64,000 bases of DNA from Amycolatopsis sp. CA-126428 (GTDB lineage Bacteria > Actinomycetota > Actinomycetes > Mycobacteriales > Pseudonocardiaceae): positions 1 through 64,000 of the forward strand of contig NZ_PPHF01000165.1 in the NCBI RefSeq assembly GCF_002904335.1. Reading direction: 5' to 3'. Below are positions 28,023 through 36,923 of this stretch, piece by piece. Numbering within the stretch: the first letter of the stretch is position 1; the number at the start of each line of letters is the position of its first letter. Made by a program: the position numbers and the translations under genes. A model generated the notes under the pieces. It saw nothing but the letters and a program-made list of their open reading frames with translations, was not told the origin of the DNA and made no database searches.

Positions 28023-29006
28023 TTGGGCAATGGTTGGCGCGCGTTCAGACGTCGCATCCTGACACCGGACATCTCGGAGACGTCGCTGGCGAAGCGTGGT
28101 TTCCACCGGAAGAGCCCGGCCGCTCAAGAACTGCTCGAGACGGTCGGCGAAAAGTTCCTCCTCGGTTACGCGCACGCGGTCGAGGCTCGCTCGCCGGAGC
28201 AGGCCGAGGAATGGCTGGAGCGCATTCCCCCGCAGTTCCGCGGCTTCGCCTACGAAGGCGCCGGGATGGGCTACGGCGTGCTCGACGGGCTGCCCTTCGG
28301 CAAGAGCACCAACATCGCCGAGTTCCTGGGCGGCCCGGCCGCGAAGCACGACTACATCGTCTACGTCGGGGTCGGCTGGGCGATGGCCCGCATCCCGCGG
28401 TTCACCTGGCCGAAGGCGACGGACTTCGACCCGCTGCTGCGCTGGCTGGTCCTCGACGGCTACGGCTTCCACCAGGCGTACTTCAAGACCGACTCCTACG
28501 TCCGGAACCAGTACCAGGAAAAGGATTTCCCCTGGCCGGACCGGCGGTACGACGGCTACGCGCTGCGGGCCATCGACCAGGGCATCGGCCGGGCGCTGTG
28601 GTTCGTCTGCGGCACCGACGTTTCGCTGGTGACCAAGACGATCGAGGAGTTCCCGGAGTCGCGCCACGGCGACCTCTACGCCGGGGTGGGGCTGGCCTCG
28701 ACCTACGCGTGCGGTGTCTCGGCCGACGAACTGGCGGAACTGGTCGACCGGGCCGGGATCCACCACGGGCAACTGGCGCAGGGAAGCGCTTTTGCCGCCG
28801 AAGCCCGCGTGCGCGCGGGCCTGCTGATCCCGGAGACCGAGGTCGCCACCCGCGCGATCTGCGGCCTCCCGGCCGAGCGGGCCGCCGCGATCACGCAGGA
28901 GGTCCGCCCGGCCGTCGTCGTCGACGGTGACGACGTCCCGGCGTTCGAGACCTGGCGGCAGCGGATCGCCGAAGAAGTGCTGACCCACGGAGGGAAGAAG
29001 AAATGA
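28023..29006 (+). CDS. DUF1702 (UnbL-like) enediyne cassette protein, copy B
   Basis: A 327-residue paralogue of the preceding gene: RGFAYEGAGMGYGVLD, GVGWAMARIPR, DGYGFHQAYFKTD and DQGIGRALWF align block for block, with clear divergence in between. I place the start at TTG 28023 (GNGWRAFRRRIL...), with GGGGGAG just upstream, because it matches the copy A N terminus; the reading frame extends further upstream but without a ribosome site. The stop overlaps the unbV start (ATGA), so the two are translationally coupled. It may form a heteromer with copy A. Confidence 0.85.
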   Translation: MGNGWRAFRRRILTPDISETSLAKRGFHRKSPAAQELLETVGEKFLLGYAHAVEARSPEQAEEWLERIPPQFRGFAYEGAGMGYGVLDGLPFGKSTNIAEFLGGPAAKHDYIVYVGVGWAMARIPRFTWPKATDFDPLLRWLVLDGYGFHQAYFKTDSYVRNQYQEKDFPWPDRRYDGYALRAIDQGIGRALWFVCGTDVSLVTKTIEEFPESRHGDLYAGVGLASTYACGVSADELAELVDRAGIHHGQLAQGSAFAAEARVRAGLLIPETEVATRAICGLPAERAAAITQEVRPAVVVDGDDVPAFETWRQRIAEEVLTHGGKKK

Positions 29007-30976
29007 CCACGACCTTCGGCTGGTTGCGCAAGCAGCTGGCGGGCATCGTGGCGCTGGTGCTGATCCTCGGCCTGTTCCTGGTCGCGCGGCTACCCAGCGT
29101 CTCCGCTGCCGAGCAAGACGCGATGGCGAGCAAGTTCCACTTCACCCCGATGTCGCTCGCGCTGCCGGCGGCGAAGAAATCGCAGTCGATCCGCACCGTC
29201 AACAAGGAGTACGAGAAGATCTCGGCCTGGATCTCCTCGGTCGGCGCCGCGATCGCGCTCAACGACATCAGCGGCAGCGGCAAGCCCAACGACATCTGCC
29301 TGGTCGACCCGCGCAGCGACCAGGTCGTCATCACGCCGACGCCGGACTCGGGCCCGCGCTACGCGCCCTTCGCGCTCGACCCCGCGCCGGTGCTGCCGAC
29401 GTGGGACTACATGGCGCCGATGGGCTGCGTCCCCGGTGACTTCAACGAAGACGGCCGGACCGACCTGCTGGCCTACTACTGGGGCCGGACCCCGGTCCTG
29501 TTCATGCAGAAGGCCACCGCGACCAAGTTCGACGCGTCCGCGTTCACCCCGACCGAGCTGGTGCCCGGCGACCACCGCGGCCCGGACGGCAAGTACAGCG
29601 GTCCGCTGTGGAACACCGACTCCGCCACCATCGGCGACTTCGACGGCGACGGGCACACCGACATCTTCATCGGGAACTACTTCCCGGACAGCAAGGTCCT
29701 CGACCCGAACGCCGACGGCGGCATCACGATGAACCAGTCGATGTCGCACGCGAAGAACTCGGGCGGCAAGTACATCTACCGCTGGACCGGCGCCACCTCG
29801 GGTGCACAGCCGAGCGCGCAGTTCGCCGACGCCTCCCAGGGCATCCCGGAGCCCGCGCGCTCGGGCTGGACCCTGGCGTCCAGCGCGACCGACATCGACG
29901 GCGACAGCCGGCCGGAGCTCTACATCGCCAACGACTTCGGGCACGACCACATGCTGTACAACAAGTCCACGCCGGGCAACGTGAGCTTCGGCGAGGTGAC
30001 CGGGGTGCGGAGCATCACGGATCCGAAGTCGAAGGTGCTGGGCAACGACTCCTTCAAGGGGATGGGCGTCGACTTCGGCGACCTGAACCACGACGGCCTC
30101 TACGACCTGTTCGTCAGCAACATCACCACGTCGTGGGGTATCGAAGAGTCGAACTTCCAGTTCATGAACACCGCGAAGAACGCCGAGGACCTGCGCAAGC
30201 AGCTGCACGACGGCGTCGCGCCGTTCCACGACGACAGCGCCCAGCAGGGGACGGCGTGGTCCGGCTGGGGCTGGGACGTCAAGATCGAGGACTTCAACAA
30301 CAGCGGCGAGAACCAGATCGCGCAGGCGACCGGGTTCGTCAAGGGCCAGGTCAACCGCTGGCCGAACCTGCAGGAGCTGGCCACGGCCAACGACGGCCTG
30401 CTGTCCAACCCGTTCTGGTGGCCGAACGCGCGCGCCGGGGACGACATCGGTGGTGACCAGACCCTGCACTTCTTCGTGAAGAGCTCGGACGGCCGCTACG
30501 CCGACCTCGCGCCGCAGCTCGGGCTCGCGGTGCCGGTGCCCACCCGCGGCATCGCCGTCGGCGACACCGATGGTGACGGCCTGCCCGAGTTCGCGGTGGC
30601 ACGGCAGTGGGAGGAGCCGATCTTCTACCACAACGACAGCCCGAAATCCGGCAAGTTCCTCCAGCTGAAGCTGACCACCGACGCCCCGGTGGCGCCCGGC
30701 CCGCTGCCCGCGGCCGGCCCGCCCGCGATCGGCGCCCAGGCGACGGTCACGACCTCCGACGGCAAGAAGTACCTCGGCCGGGTCGACGGCAGCAGCGGCG
30801 AGGGCGGCCGGCGCAGCTTCGACGTCCAGATCGGGCTCGGGCAGAACGTCACCGGCCCGCTCGACGTGCACCTGCAGTGGCGGGACCGGACCGGGCAGGT
30901 CCGTACGCAGGACCTGAAGCTCCAGCCCGGCTGCCACATGTACAAGCTCGGCACCACGGCGATGGAAGAGATGTGA
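29003..30976 (+). CDS. unbV: UnbV-type FG-GAP/ASPIC protein of the enediyne cassette
   Basis: A 657-residue exported protein. An N-terminal membrane anchor or signal lies at about residues 10-33. A beta-propeller-like region follows with repeated calcium-type motifs (DFNEDGRTD, DFDGDGHTD, DIDGDSRPE, DLNHDGLYD, DTDGDGLPE). The C-terminal ASPIC/UnbV domain (about 560-657) carries FDVQIGLGQN and LHLQWRD-like strands. UnbV is one of the genes that co-occur with PKSE in enediyne loci; its biochemical role is unsettled. It overlaps the DUF1702 copy B stop and lies four bases before unbU. Confidence 0.9.
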   Translation: MTTTFGWLRKQLAGIVALVLILGLFLVARLPSVSAAEQDAMASKFHFTPMSLALPAAKKSQSIRTVNKEYEKISAWISSVGAAIALNDISGSGKPNDICLVDPRSDQVVITPTPDSGPRYAPFALDPAPVLPTWDYMAPMGCVPGDFNEDGRTDLLAYYWGRTPVLFMQKATATKFDASAFTPTELVPGDHRGPDGKYSGPLWNTDSATIGDFDGDGHTDIFIGNYFPDSKVLDPNADGGITMNQSMSHAKNSGGKYIYRWTGATSGAQPSAQFADASQGIPEPARSGWTLASSATDIDGDSRPELYIANDFGHDHMLYNKSTPGNVSFGEVTGVRSITDPKSKVLGNDSFKGMGVDFGDLNHDGLYDLFVSNITTSWGIEESNFQFMNTAKNAEDLRKQLHDGVAPFHDDSAQQGTAWSGWGWDVKIEDFNNSGENQIAQATGFVKGQVNRWPNLQELATANDGLLSNPFWWPNARAGDDIGGDQTLHFFVKSSDGRYADLAPQLGLAVPVPTRGIAVGDTDGDGLPEFAVARQWEEPIFYHNDSPKSGKFLQLKLTTDAPVAPGPLPAAGPPAIGAQATVTTSDGKKYLGRVDGSSGEGGRRSFDVQIGLGQNVTGPLDVHLQWRDRTGQVRTQDLKLQPGCHMYKLGTTAMEEM

Positions 30977-30980
30977 CATC

Positions 30981-31988
30981 ATGACCAGCCCGACTCTGAC
31001 CAAAGTGGACACCGCGCCACCGAAGCGGACGAACAAGGTCGTCACCGCACTGCGCCGCTTCGCCATCTCGATCACGATCTTCAACATCCTGGGCTACACC
31101 GTGCTCGGCTTCGAGCAGCCGTGGCTGTACCCGTTCCTCGCGCTGGCGACCGCGTACACCACCGAGATCGTGCTCGAAATCATCAACGCCCGGGTGACCC
31201 ACCGCGACGTGCGGTTCCGGGGCAACGGGTTCAAGGGCCTGGTGGAGTTCCTGTTCCCGGCCCACATCACCGGGCTCGCGCTCAACATGCTCACCTACGT
31301 CAACGACCGCTGGCAGGTCATGGTGTTCGGCGTGGTCGTCGCGGTCGGCGCCAAGTGGGTCCTGCAGGCCCCGGTGTACGGCCGGATGCGGCACTACATG
31401 AACCCGTCGAACTTCGGCATCACGATCATCCTGCTGGTGTTCCCGTGGGCCAGCATCGCCCCGCCGTACCACTTCAGCGAGAAGGTGGACACCTGGGTCG
31501 GCTGGCTGATCGTCGGCATCATCCTGTTCTCGGGGACGATGCTCAACGCGATGCTCACCGGCCGGATGTTCCTGGTCGCGGGCTGGCTGATCTTCTTCGT
31601 GGTCCAGGCCGTCCTGCGTGGTGTCATCTGGGGCACCGCCATCCCCGGCGCGCTGGGGATGGCCACCGGGATCGCGTTCGTGCTCTACACGAACTACATG
31701 GTCACCGACCCGGGCACGTCGCCGTCCAAACCGGTTTCGCAGTTCGCGTTCGGAGCCGGGGTGGCGCTCACGTACGGGTTCTTCACCGCCGTGCACGTGG
31801 CGTACGGGCTGTTCCTGGCGACCGCGACCGTGTGCCTGATCCGCGGCGCCTTCCTGTGGGCGCTGCACTTCTCGAACAAGGCGCGGATCAAGTTCGAGGC
31901 CGACCAGGCCGAACAGAAGGCCCAGCTCGAGCTCACCGCGCCCGAGCCGGCCGTCGACGAAGAGAAGCCGGGAGCTGTTGCGGCATGA
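30981..31988 (+). CDS. unbU: UnbU-type polytopic membrane protein of the enediyne cassette
   Basis: A 335-residue integral membrane protein with about eight hydrophobic helices and a charged C-terminal tail (about residues 295-335). UnbU proteins are the third cassette member beside UnbL and UnbV. They weakly resemble RnfD/NqrB-type membrane subunits, suggesting electron transfer or export, but no function is proven. The ATG lies four bases after the unbV stop and the 3' end overlaps the P450 start (ATGA). The tight coupling argues that these proteins act together. Confidence 0.85.
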   Translation: MTSPTLTKVDTAPPKRTNKVVTALRRFAISITIFNILGYTVLGFEQPWLYPFLALATAYTTEIVLEIINARVTHRDVRFRGNGFKGLVEFLFPAHITGLALNMLTYVNDRWQVMVFGVVVAVGAKWVLQAPVYGRMRHYMNPSNFGITIILLVFPWASIAPPYHFSEKVDTWVGWLIVGIILFSGTMLNAMLTGRMFLVAGWLIFFVVQAVLRGVIWGTAIPGALGMATGIAFVLYTNYMVTDPGTSPSKPVSQFAFGAGVALTYGFFTAVHVAYGLFLATATVCLIRGAFLWALHFSNKARIKFEADQAEQKAQLELTAPEPAVDEEKPGAVAA

Positions 31989-33358
31989 CCGGCTCATCGC
32001 ACGAAGCCCGGGCGGCGCGCACCGCGCCGCCCGGGCCCCCGCGCCGGGCGACCTTCCGGTTGCTGAAGCAGTTGTTCACCGACCGGCTCGCGCTCATGGG
32101 CGACAACGCCGAGGACTACGGCGACGTCGTCCGCATCGCCATCGGACCGAAGGCGATGTACCTCGTCAACCACCCGGACCTGGCGAAGCACGTCCTCGCC
32201 GACAACGCCGCGAACTACCACAAGGGCATCGGCCTGCAGGAGGCCCGCCGTGCCCTCGGCGATGGCCTGCTCACCAGCGACGGCGAGACCTGGCGCCGGC
32301 AGCGCCGGACCATCCAGCCGGTGTTCCAGCCCAAGCGGATCGCCAGTCAGGCCACGGCCATCGCGTCCGAAGTGGACAGCCTGGTGAAGCGGCTGGCCGC
32401 GCACGACGGGCCGGTCGAGATCCTGCACGAGATGACCGGGCTGACGCTCGGCGTGCTGGGCAAGACCCTGCTCGACGCCGAGCTCGGCGGCTTCGACACC
32501 CTGAGCCACTCGTTCGAGGCCGTGCAGGACCAGGCCATGTTCGAGGCGGTCACGCTGAGCATGGTCCCGCAGTGGGTGCCGCTGAAGAAGCAGCTGGACT
32601 TCCGGACCGCGCGCGACGACCTGCGCCGGATCGCCGACGAGCTGGTCGACCAACGGCTCGCGAACCCGGTCGAGAACGGCGAAGACGTGCTGTCGCGGCT
32701 GATCGCCACCGGCTCCGGGGACGGCGCCTCGCGGGAGCGCATGCGCGACGAGCTGATCACGTTGCTGCTGGCCGGGCACGAGACGACGGCGAGCACGCTC
32801 GGCTGGGCGTTCCACCTGATCGACGAGCACCCGGAGGTCGGCGAGCGGCTGCACGCCGAGGCCGTCGAGGTGCTCGGCGACCGGCTGCCCGGGCACGAGG
32901 ACCTGCGGAAGCTGACGTACACGATGTCGGTCGTCGAAGAGGTCATGCGGCTGTACCCGCCGGTGTGGCTGCTGCCGCGGGTCGCGCAGGCCGACGACGA
33001 GATCGGCGGGTACCACGTGCCCGCCGGGTCCGACGTCGTCGTCGTGCCCTACACGCTGCACCGGCACCCGGAGTTCTGGAGCGACCCCGAGCGCTTCGAC
33101 CCGGGCCGGTTCACCGCGGCCGAGCGGCCGCCGCGCTACGCCTACCTCCCGTTCGGGGCCGGGCCGAGGTTCTGCATCGGCAACAGCCTCGGGGTGATGG
33201 AGGCGGTGTTCGTGCTGGCGACCGTGGCCCGCGACCTGCGCTTGCGCAAGCTGCCCGGCTACCACGTCGAGCCCGAAGCGATGCTCTCGCTGCGGGTGCG
33301 CGGCGGGCTGCCGATGACCGTGCACGAGCGGGCGGCGGAGCTGCGCCGGGCCGCATGA
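31985..33358 (+). CDS. Cytochrome P450
   Basis: A 457-residue P450 with all signatures: the I-helix oxygen-activation motif AGHETTAST (about residue 260), ExxR in VEEVMRLYPP, the PERF-like DPERFDPGRF, and the heme Cys in FGAGPRFCIGN. The Class II-like features and length resemble CYP102/CYP4-type fatty-acyl hydroxylases more than short macrolide P450s, so an acyl or polyene substrate fits. The ATG overlaps the unbU stop. A P450 is a regular accompaniment of 9-membered enediyne cassettes, as I recall, but direct equivalence is not shown. Confidence 0.92.
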   Translation: MTGSSHEARAARTAPPGPPRRATFRLLKQLFTDRLALMGDNAEDYGDVVRIAIGPKAMYLVNHPDLAKHVLADNAANYHKGIGLQEARRALGDGLLTSDGETWRRQRRTIQPVFQPKRIASQATAIASEVDSLVKRLAAHDGPVEILHEMTGLTLGVLGKTLLDAELGGFDTLSHSFEAVQDQAMFEAVTLSMVPQWVPLKKQLDFRTARDDLRRIADELVDQRLANPVENGEDVLSRLIATGSGDGASRERMRDELITLLLAGHETTASTLGWAFHLIDEHPEVGERLHAEAVEVLGDRLPGHEDLRKLTYTMSVVEEVMRLYPPVWLLPRVAQADDEIGGYHVPAGSDVVVVPYTLHRHPEFWSDPERFDPGRFTAAERPPRYAYLPFGAGPRFCIGNSLGVMEAVFVLATVARDLRLRKLPGYHVEPEAMLSLRVRGGLPMTVHERAAELRRAA

Positions 33359-33391
33359 CGTCCACTGGAACTGCGATGAGGAGGTAGGCCC

Positions 33392-33961
33392 GTGCCACCC
33401 GAGGCCACCGAAGAAGAACGTGTCATGAACCTGACCCTCGAGGCCTTCGCGGACACGATCGTGCCGGGGGAGAAGCGGTTCCCGGGCGACCGCGCGATCG
33501 CCGGGGCCGCCCCCGGCCCGGGTTCGGTGGCGGCGGGCGCGCTCGAGCTGCTGAACTTCGACGCGACCGGCGTCACGGCCGGCCTGCCCTACCTCGCGCA
33601 GTCGGTCAACGACCACGCGAAGTCCTACGCGGGCGAGGCCGAAGTCGAACTGGACGACGACGTCCCGCCGTTCGTCGCGCTGCCGTACGAGCACCGCCGC
33701 GAGCTGGTGCGGCGGCTGACCGCGCCGGGGCACCCGGAGAAGGACGGCTGGGTCAGCCTCGCGCTGTTCTGCAACATGGCCTACGACAGCGCCGCACACC
33801 GGCACACCGCCGAGGCCATCCGCGACGGGCACCCGGGCCTGCTGGCCCTCGGGTACACCGAGCCCGACGCCGACGGCTTCTGGCGGTTCCCGCGGTACGG
33901 CTACGGCCGGAAGCTGGCCGAAATCCACCCGGACACGACGGAATCGGGGAGTCCCGCATGA
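33392..33961 (+). CDS. DUF5987-like protein, partner of the GMC oxidoreductase
   Basis: A 189-residue soluble protein with MNLTLEAFADTIVPGEKRFPGD near the N terminus and WRFPRYGYGRKLAEIHP at the end. It resembles small proteins (DUF5987, tentative) encoded next to GMC oxidoreductases, and the opening is like the gluconate-dehydrogenase-subunit-3 helper type. It is coupled to the downstream GMC gene by an ATGA overlap, which supports a subunit or maturation role. GTG start with GAGGAGG upstream. There is no signal peptide. Confidence 0.55.
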   Translation: MPPEATEEERVMNLTLEAFADTIVPGEKRFPGDRAIAGAAPGPGSVAAGALELLNFDATGVTAGLPYLAQSVNDHAKSYAGEAEVELDDDVPPFVALPYEHRRELVRRLTAPGHPEKDGWVSLALFCNMAYDSAAHRHTAEAIRDGHPGLLALGYTEPDADGFWRFPRYGYGRKLAEIHPDTTESGSPA

Positions 33962-35610
33962 GCACGGTCGAGAAGACCGACGTCGTCATCGTCGGCAGCG
34001 GATTCGGCGGGTCCATCCCCGCGTACCACCTCGCCGCGGGCGGGGCCAAGGTGACCGTGCTGGAACGCGGGCCGTGGCTGGCCGCGGACGACTACGAGCA
34101 CGACTACCTGCTCGGTTCGTCCTACACCCGGGTGTTCGACTTCACCGTCGGCGACGGGATGAGCGTGCTCGGCGGCAACTGCGTCGGCGGCGGCAGCGTG
34201 GTGTACTTCGCCGCGATGCCGCGGGCGCCGAAGTTCGTCTTCGAGCGGCACGGCAGCATCGGGCACCGCATGTGGCCGCAGGCCATCTCGCGCGACTCGC
34301 TCGAGCCGTGGTACGACCGCGTCGACGAGTCGATGCCGGTGTCCACACAGGACTGGAACGACGTCTCCTACGCGGGTGGCCTGTGGGCCGCCGCCTGCAA
34401 CCACTCCGGGCGCACGGCGAACCCGGCCCCGGTCGCGGTGGACAACGCCAAGTGCGTGAACTGCAACTTCATGATGGCCGGCTGCAAGTTCGACGCGAAG
34501 CGGTCGATGCTGACGAACTACCTGCCGGCGGCGTTGGCGCACGGCGCGCAGATCCGGCCGCTGCACGAGGTCCAGCGCCTGGAGCGGACCGAGGACGGCG
34601 GCTACCGCGTCCACTTCGACATCGTCGACGACGAGGACTACCGCGTCCACACCGGCAGCGGCGTGCTCGAGGCGAAGGTCGTCATCATCGCCGCCGGCGC
34701 CGGGGCCACCCCGGTGATCCTGCAGCGCTCGGAAGCCACGCTCGGCGAGATGCCGCACGGCGTCGGCCGGTACTTCTCCGGCAACGGCGAGCGGCTCAAC
34801 ACCGCGATCATCGACGAGGACCGCGTCCGCGAGGTGCTCGGGCTCTCCCGCGAGGACGGCCCGGTGTACTCGGCCAACCACATCGGCAAGGGCCCGACCG
34901 TCGCGAACTGGGACAAGCTCGACGGGTCGTTGCCGGAGTACGAGCGGTACTCGCTGGAGCAGCTGTACTTCCCGCCCGGCCTGGGCACCATTCTCGCCCA
35001 GGTGCCCGGTGGCGAGGAGCCGCGCTGGTTCGGGGCGGAGAAGAAGGAAATCCTCAAGCAGTGGGCCAACTGGCTCACGATCTTCCTGATGACCGAAGAC
35101 GACAACGAAGGCGTCTTCGGCACCCCGCCGCCGACCGGGAACGCCTACCGGATCTCGCAGCAGATGCTCGGCCGCGGTTCGCTGCGCTACGACCCGACGG
35201 AGAACACCCGGCACGGCTGGGCGCTGGCGGACGCCGACTGCAAGGCGATCATCGAGAAGGACGGCCTGGCGAAGGTCGCGCCGTGGACCAACGACGTCGT
35301 CGGCGCGTACACCGTGCACCCCCTGGCCTCGTGCCGGATCGGGGACGACCCGGCGACGTCCGCGCTGCACCCGAACCACGAGCTGCGCAACCACCCGGGC
35401 ATCTTCGTCACCGACAGCGCGTCGGTGCCGGGCGCGCTGACCGTGAACCCGGCGATGACCGTCGCGGCGCTCGCCGAGCGCTCGATCCCGGGCATCGTCC
35501 GGGCGCTGCAGGACCGCGGCGTCGACGTCAAGTACGGCGCCCCGGCGCCCGACGGCTCGATCACCGGACGGCGTGCGGTGTCCAAACTGGACCTGGTTGC
35601 CGGGAACTGA
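33958..35610 (+). CDS. GMC-family FAD-dependent oxidoreductase
   Basis: A 550-residue flavoenzyme of the glucose-methanol-choline superfamily, cholesterol-oxidase-like branch. The FAD-binding GSGFGGS is at residues 13-19, followed by ERGPW and NCVGGGSV. A Cys-containing segment (NAKCVNCNFMMAGCK) sits mid-protein. The C-terminal catalytic region has HPLASCRIG and the FAD-contacting TVNPAMTVAALAER. It would oxidise an alcohol or introduce unsaturation. It overlaps the DUF5987-like gene and ends the first sub-operon before a repeat-bearing gap. Comparable oxidoreductases occur in enediyne loci. Confidence 0.9.
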   Translation: MSTVEKTDVVIVGSGFGGSIPAYHLAAGGAKVTVLERGPWLAADDYEHDYLLGSSYTRVFDFTVGDGMSVLGGNCVGGGSVVYFAAMPRAPKFVFERHGSIGHRMWPQAISRDSLEPWYDRVDESMPVSTQDWNDVSYAGGLWAAACNHSGRTANPAPVAVDNAKCVNCNFMMAGCKFDAKRSMLTNYLPAALAHGAQIRPLHEVQRLERTEDGGYRVHFDIVDDEDYRVHTGSGVLEAKVVIIAAGAGATPVILQRSEATLGEMPHGVGRYFSGNGERLNTAIIDEDRVREVLGLSREDGPVYSANHIGKGPTVANWDKLDGSLPEYERYSLEQLYFPPGLGTILAQVPGGEEPRWFGAEKKEILKQWANWLTIFLMTEDDNEGVFGTPPPTGNAYRISQQMLGRGSLRYDPTENTRHGWALADADCKAIIEKDGLAKVAPWTNDVVGAYTVHPLASCRIGDDPATSALHPNHELRNHPGIFVTDSASVPGALTVNPAMTVAALAERSIPGIVRALQDRGVDVKYGAPAPDGSITGRRAVSKLDLVAGN

Positions 35611-35621
35611 GGTACGAAACC

Positions 35622-35760
35622 GTCGACACGCGTGATCGGGAGGTCGACACGCGTGATGGAGAAGCCGACACGCCGCGGCGGAGCACGCCGGCCGTGTCGA
35701 CCCTCCAATCACGTGAGTCGACTCCCTGATCACGGGTGCCGGCGCTCTGATCACGCGGAT
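35622..35760. repeat. Intergenic array of GTCGACACGCGTGAT-type elements
   Basis: GTCGACACGCGTGAT occurs at 35622-35636 and again exactly 21 bases later at 35643-35657. A degenerate GCCGACACGCCG follows, then inverted pieces GTGTCGAC (35694-35701), ATCACGTGAGTCGAC (35708-35722), and TGATCACG twice before the next gene. It looks like a palindromic extragenic repeat cluster. It could act as a transcript stabiliser or attenuator, or as a regulator site between the GMC gene and the next gene. Confidence 0.6.
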
Positions 35761-35772
35761 CCGGGAGGACGA

Positions 35773-36843
35773 ATGGCGCCGGGAGTGGTGCGGGTCGCGT
35801 TGCGGCGGACGCTGCGGGAGGTCAAGTACGTCGAGGCCGTGCGGCCGCGGCGGGCGCGCGGGCTCGTGAAGGACGTTTACCGGCAGGTCGAGCGGGACTT
35901 CGGGATGCTCGCCCCGCCGATCGCGCTGCACTCGGCTTCGCCGGACGCGCTCGCCGCGGCGTGGCTGATGCTGCGGGAGTCGCTGGTCGCGGGCGGGGCG
36001 GCCCGCCGGGCCGACAAGGAGGTCGTCGCGGCCGCGGTGTCGGCGGCGAACTCGTGCCCGTACTGCGTCGAGGTGCACGCGATGGCGATCGGCTCCCTGG
36101 GCGATCCGGACGCGGCGGCCGCCATCGAAGCGGACGCCGTCACGGCGATCCGGGACCGGGACACGCGCGAGCTCGCGGCGTGGGCGCGGGGTGAGGGTCC
36201 GCTGCCCGCGGACGTCTCCGCGCCCGCCGCGGCCGAGCTGGCCGCCGTGGCCGTGACGTTCCACTACCTCAACCGCATGGTGAACGTGTTCCTCGGCCCG
36301 TCGCCGCTGCCGGACTCCGTGCCGCCGTCGGCGCGGGCGAAAGCCAAGGCGGTACTGGGTTTCCTGCTCAAGCCGGGGGAGGCGCCGCCGCCCGGCGAGT
36401 CACTCGGCCTGCTGCCCGCCGCTTCCGCCGACGGCCCGGACCGGGCGTCGCCGGGCGGTGTGCTGAGCGACGCCTTCGCGCGCGCCTCGGCGGCGATCGG
36501 GGCAGCGGGCGAACGCTCGGTGCCGGCCGGCGTGCGGGACCTCGTCCGCCGGGAAATCAAGGTCTGGGACGGAAAACCGCCCGGGCTCAGCCGGGCCTGG
36601 ACCGAACCGGTGCTCGCCGAACTCCCCGCCGCCGACCGGCCGGCGGGCCGGCTCGCCCTGCTCGCGGCCCAAGCGCCGTACCAGGTCGACGCCGCCGACG
36701 TCACGGCGTTCGGTCCGGAGGGGACGGACGATCGCGCGCTGGTGGAGCTGGTGTCGTGGGCGAGTCTCACCGCGGCCGTGGCGGCCGGTGACCGGCTGCC
36801 GGTCCGCCCGCCAAGAGAAGACCCCGCCGTCCGGCGCGGGTGA
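35773..36843 (+). CDS. Carboxymuconolactone decarboxylase/AhpD-like protein
   Basis: A 356-residue all-helical protein. The N-terminal domain has the AhpD redox signature NSCPYCVEVHAMA (Cys-x2-Cys-x3-His, about residue 98). The C-terminal half is a second, Cys-free helical domain, so the chain is about twice the length of ordinary AhpD proteins. The likely role is peroxidase or thiol-disulfide chemistry; the natural substrate is unknown. The ATG has GGGAGGAC four bases upstream. The shorter relative at 51316-51864 has the same CxxCxxxH, so the cluster has two. Confidence 0.78.
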   Translation: MAPGVVRVALRRTLREVKYVEAVRPRRARGLVKDVYRQVERDFGMLAPPIALHSASPDALAAAWLMLRESLVAGGAARRADKEVVAAAVSAANSCPYCVEVHAMAIGSLGDPDAAAAIEADAVTAIRDRDTRELAAWARGEGPLPADVSAPAAAELAAVAVTFHYLNRMVNVFLGPSPLPDSVPPSARAKAKAVLGFLLKPGEAPPPGESLGLLPAASADGPDRASPGGVLSDAFARASAAIGAAGERSVPAGVRDLVRREIKVWDGKPPGLSRAWTEPVLAELPAADRPAGRLALLAAQAPYQVDAADVTAFGPEGTDDRALVELVSWASLTAAVAAGDRLPVRPPREDPAVRRG

Positions 36844-36923
36844 TGATCGGAAGGTCAGATCGCCCGCACGCAGCCGATCTGCGGGCCCACGAGAAGACGA
36901 CGTATCGGGGAGAGGACAGACAG

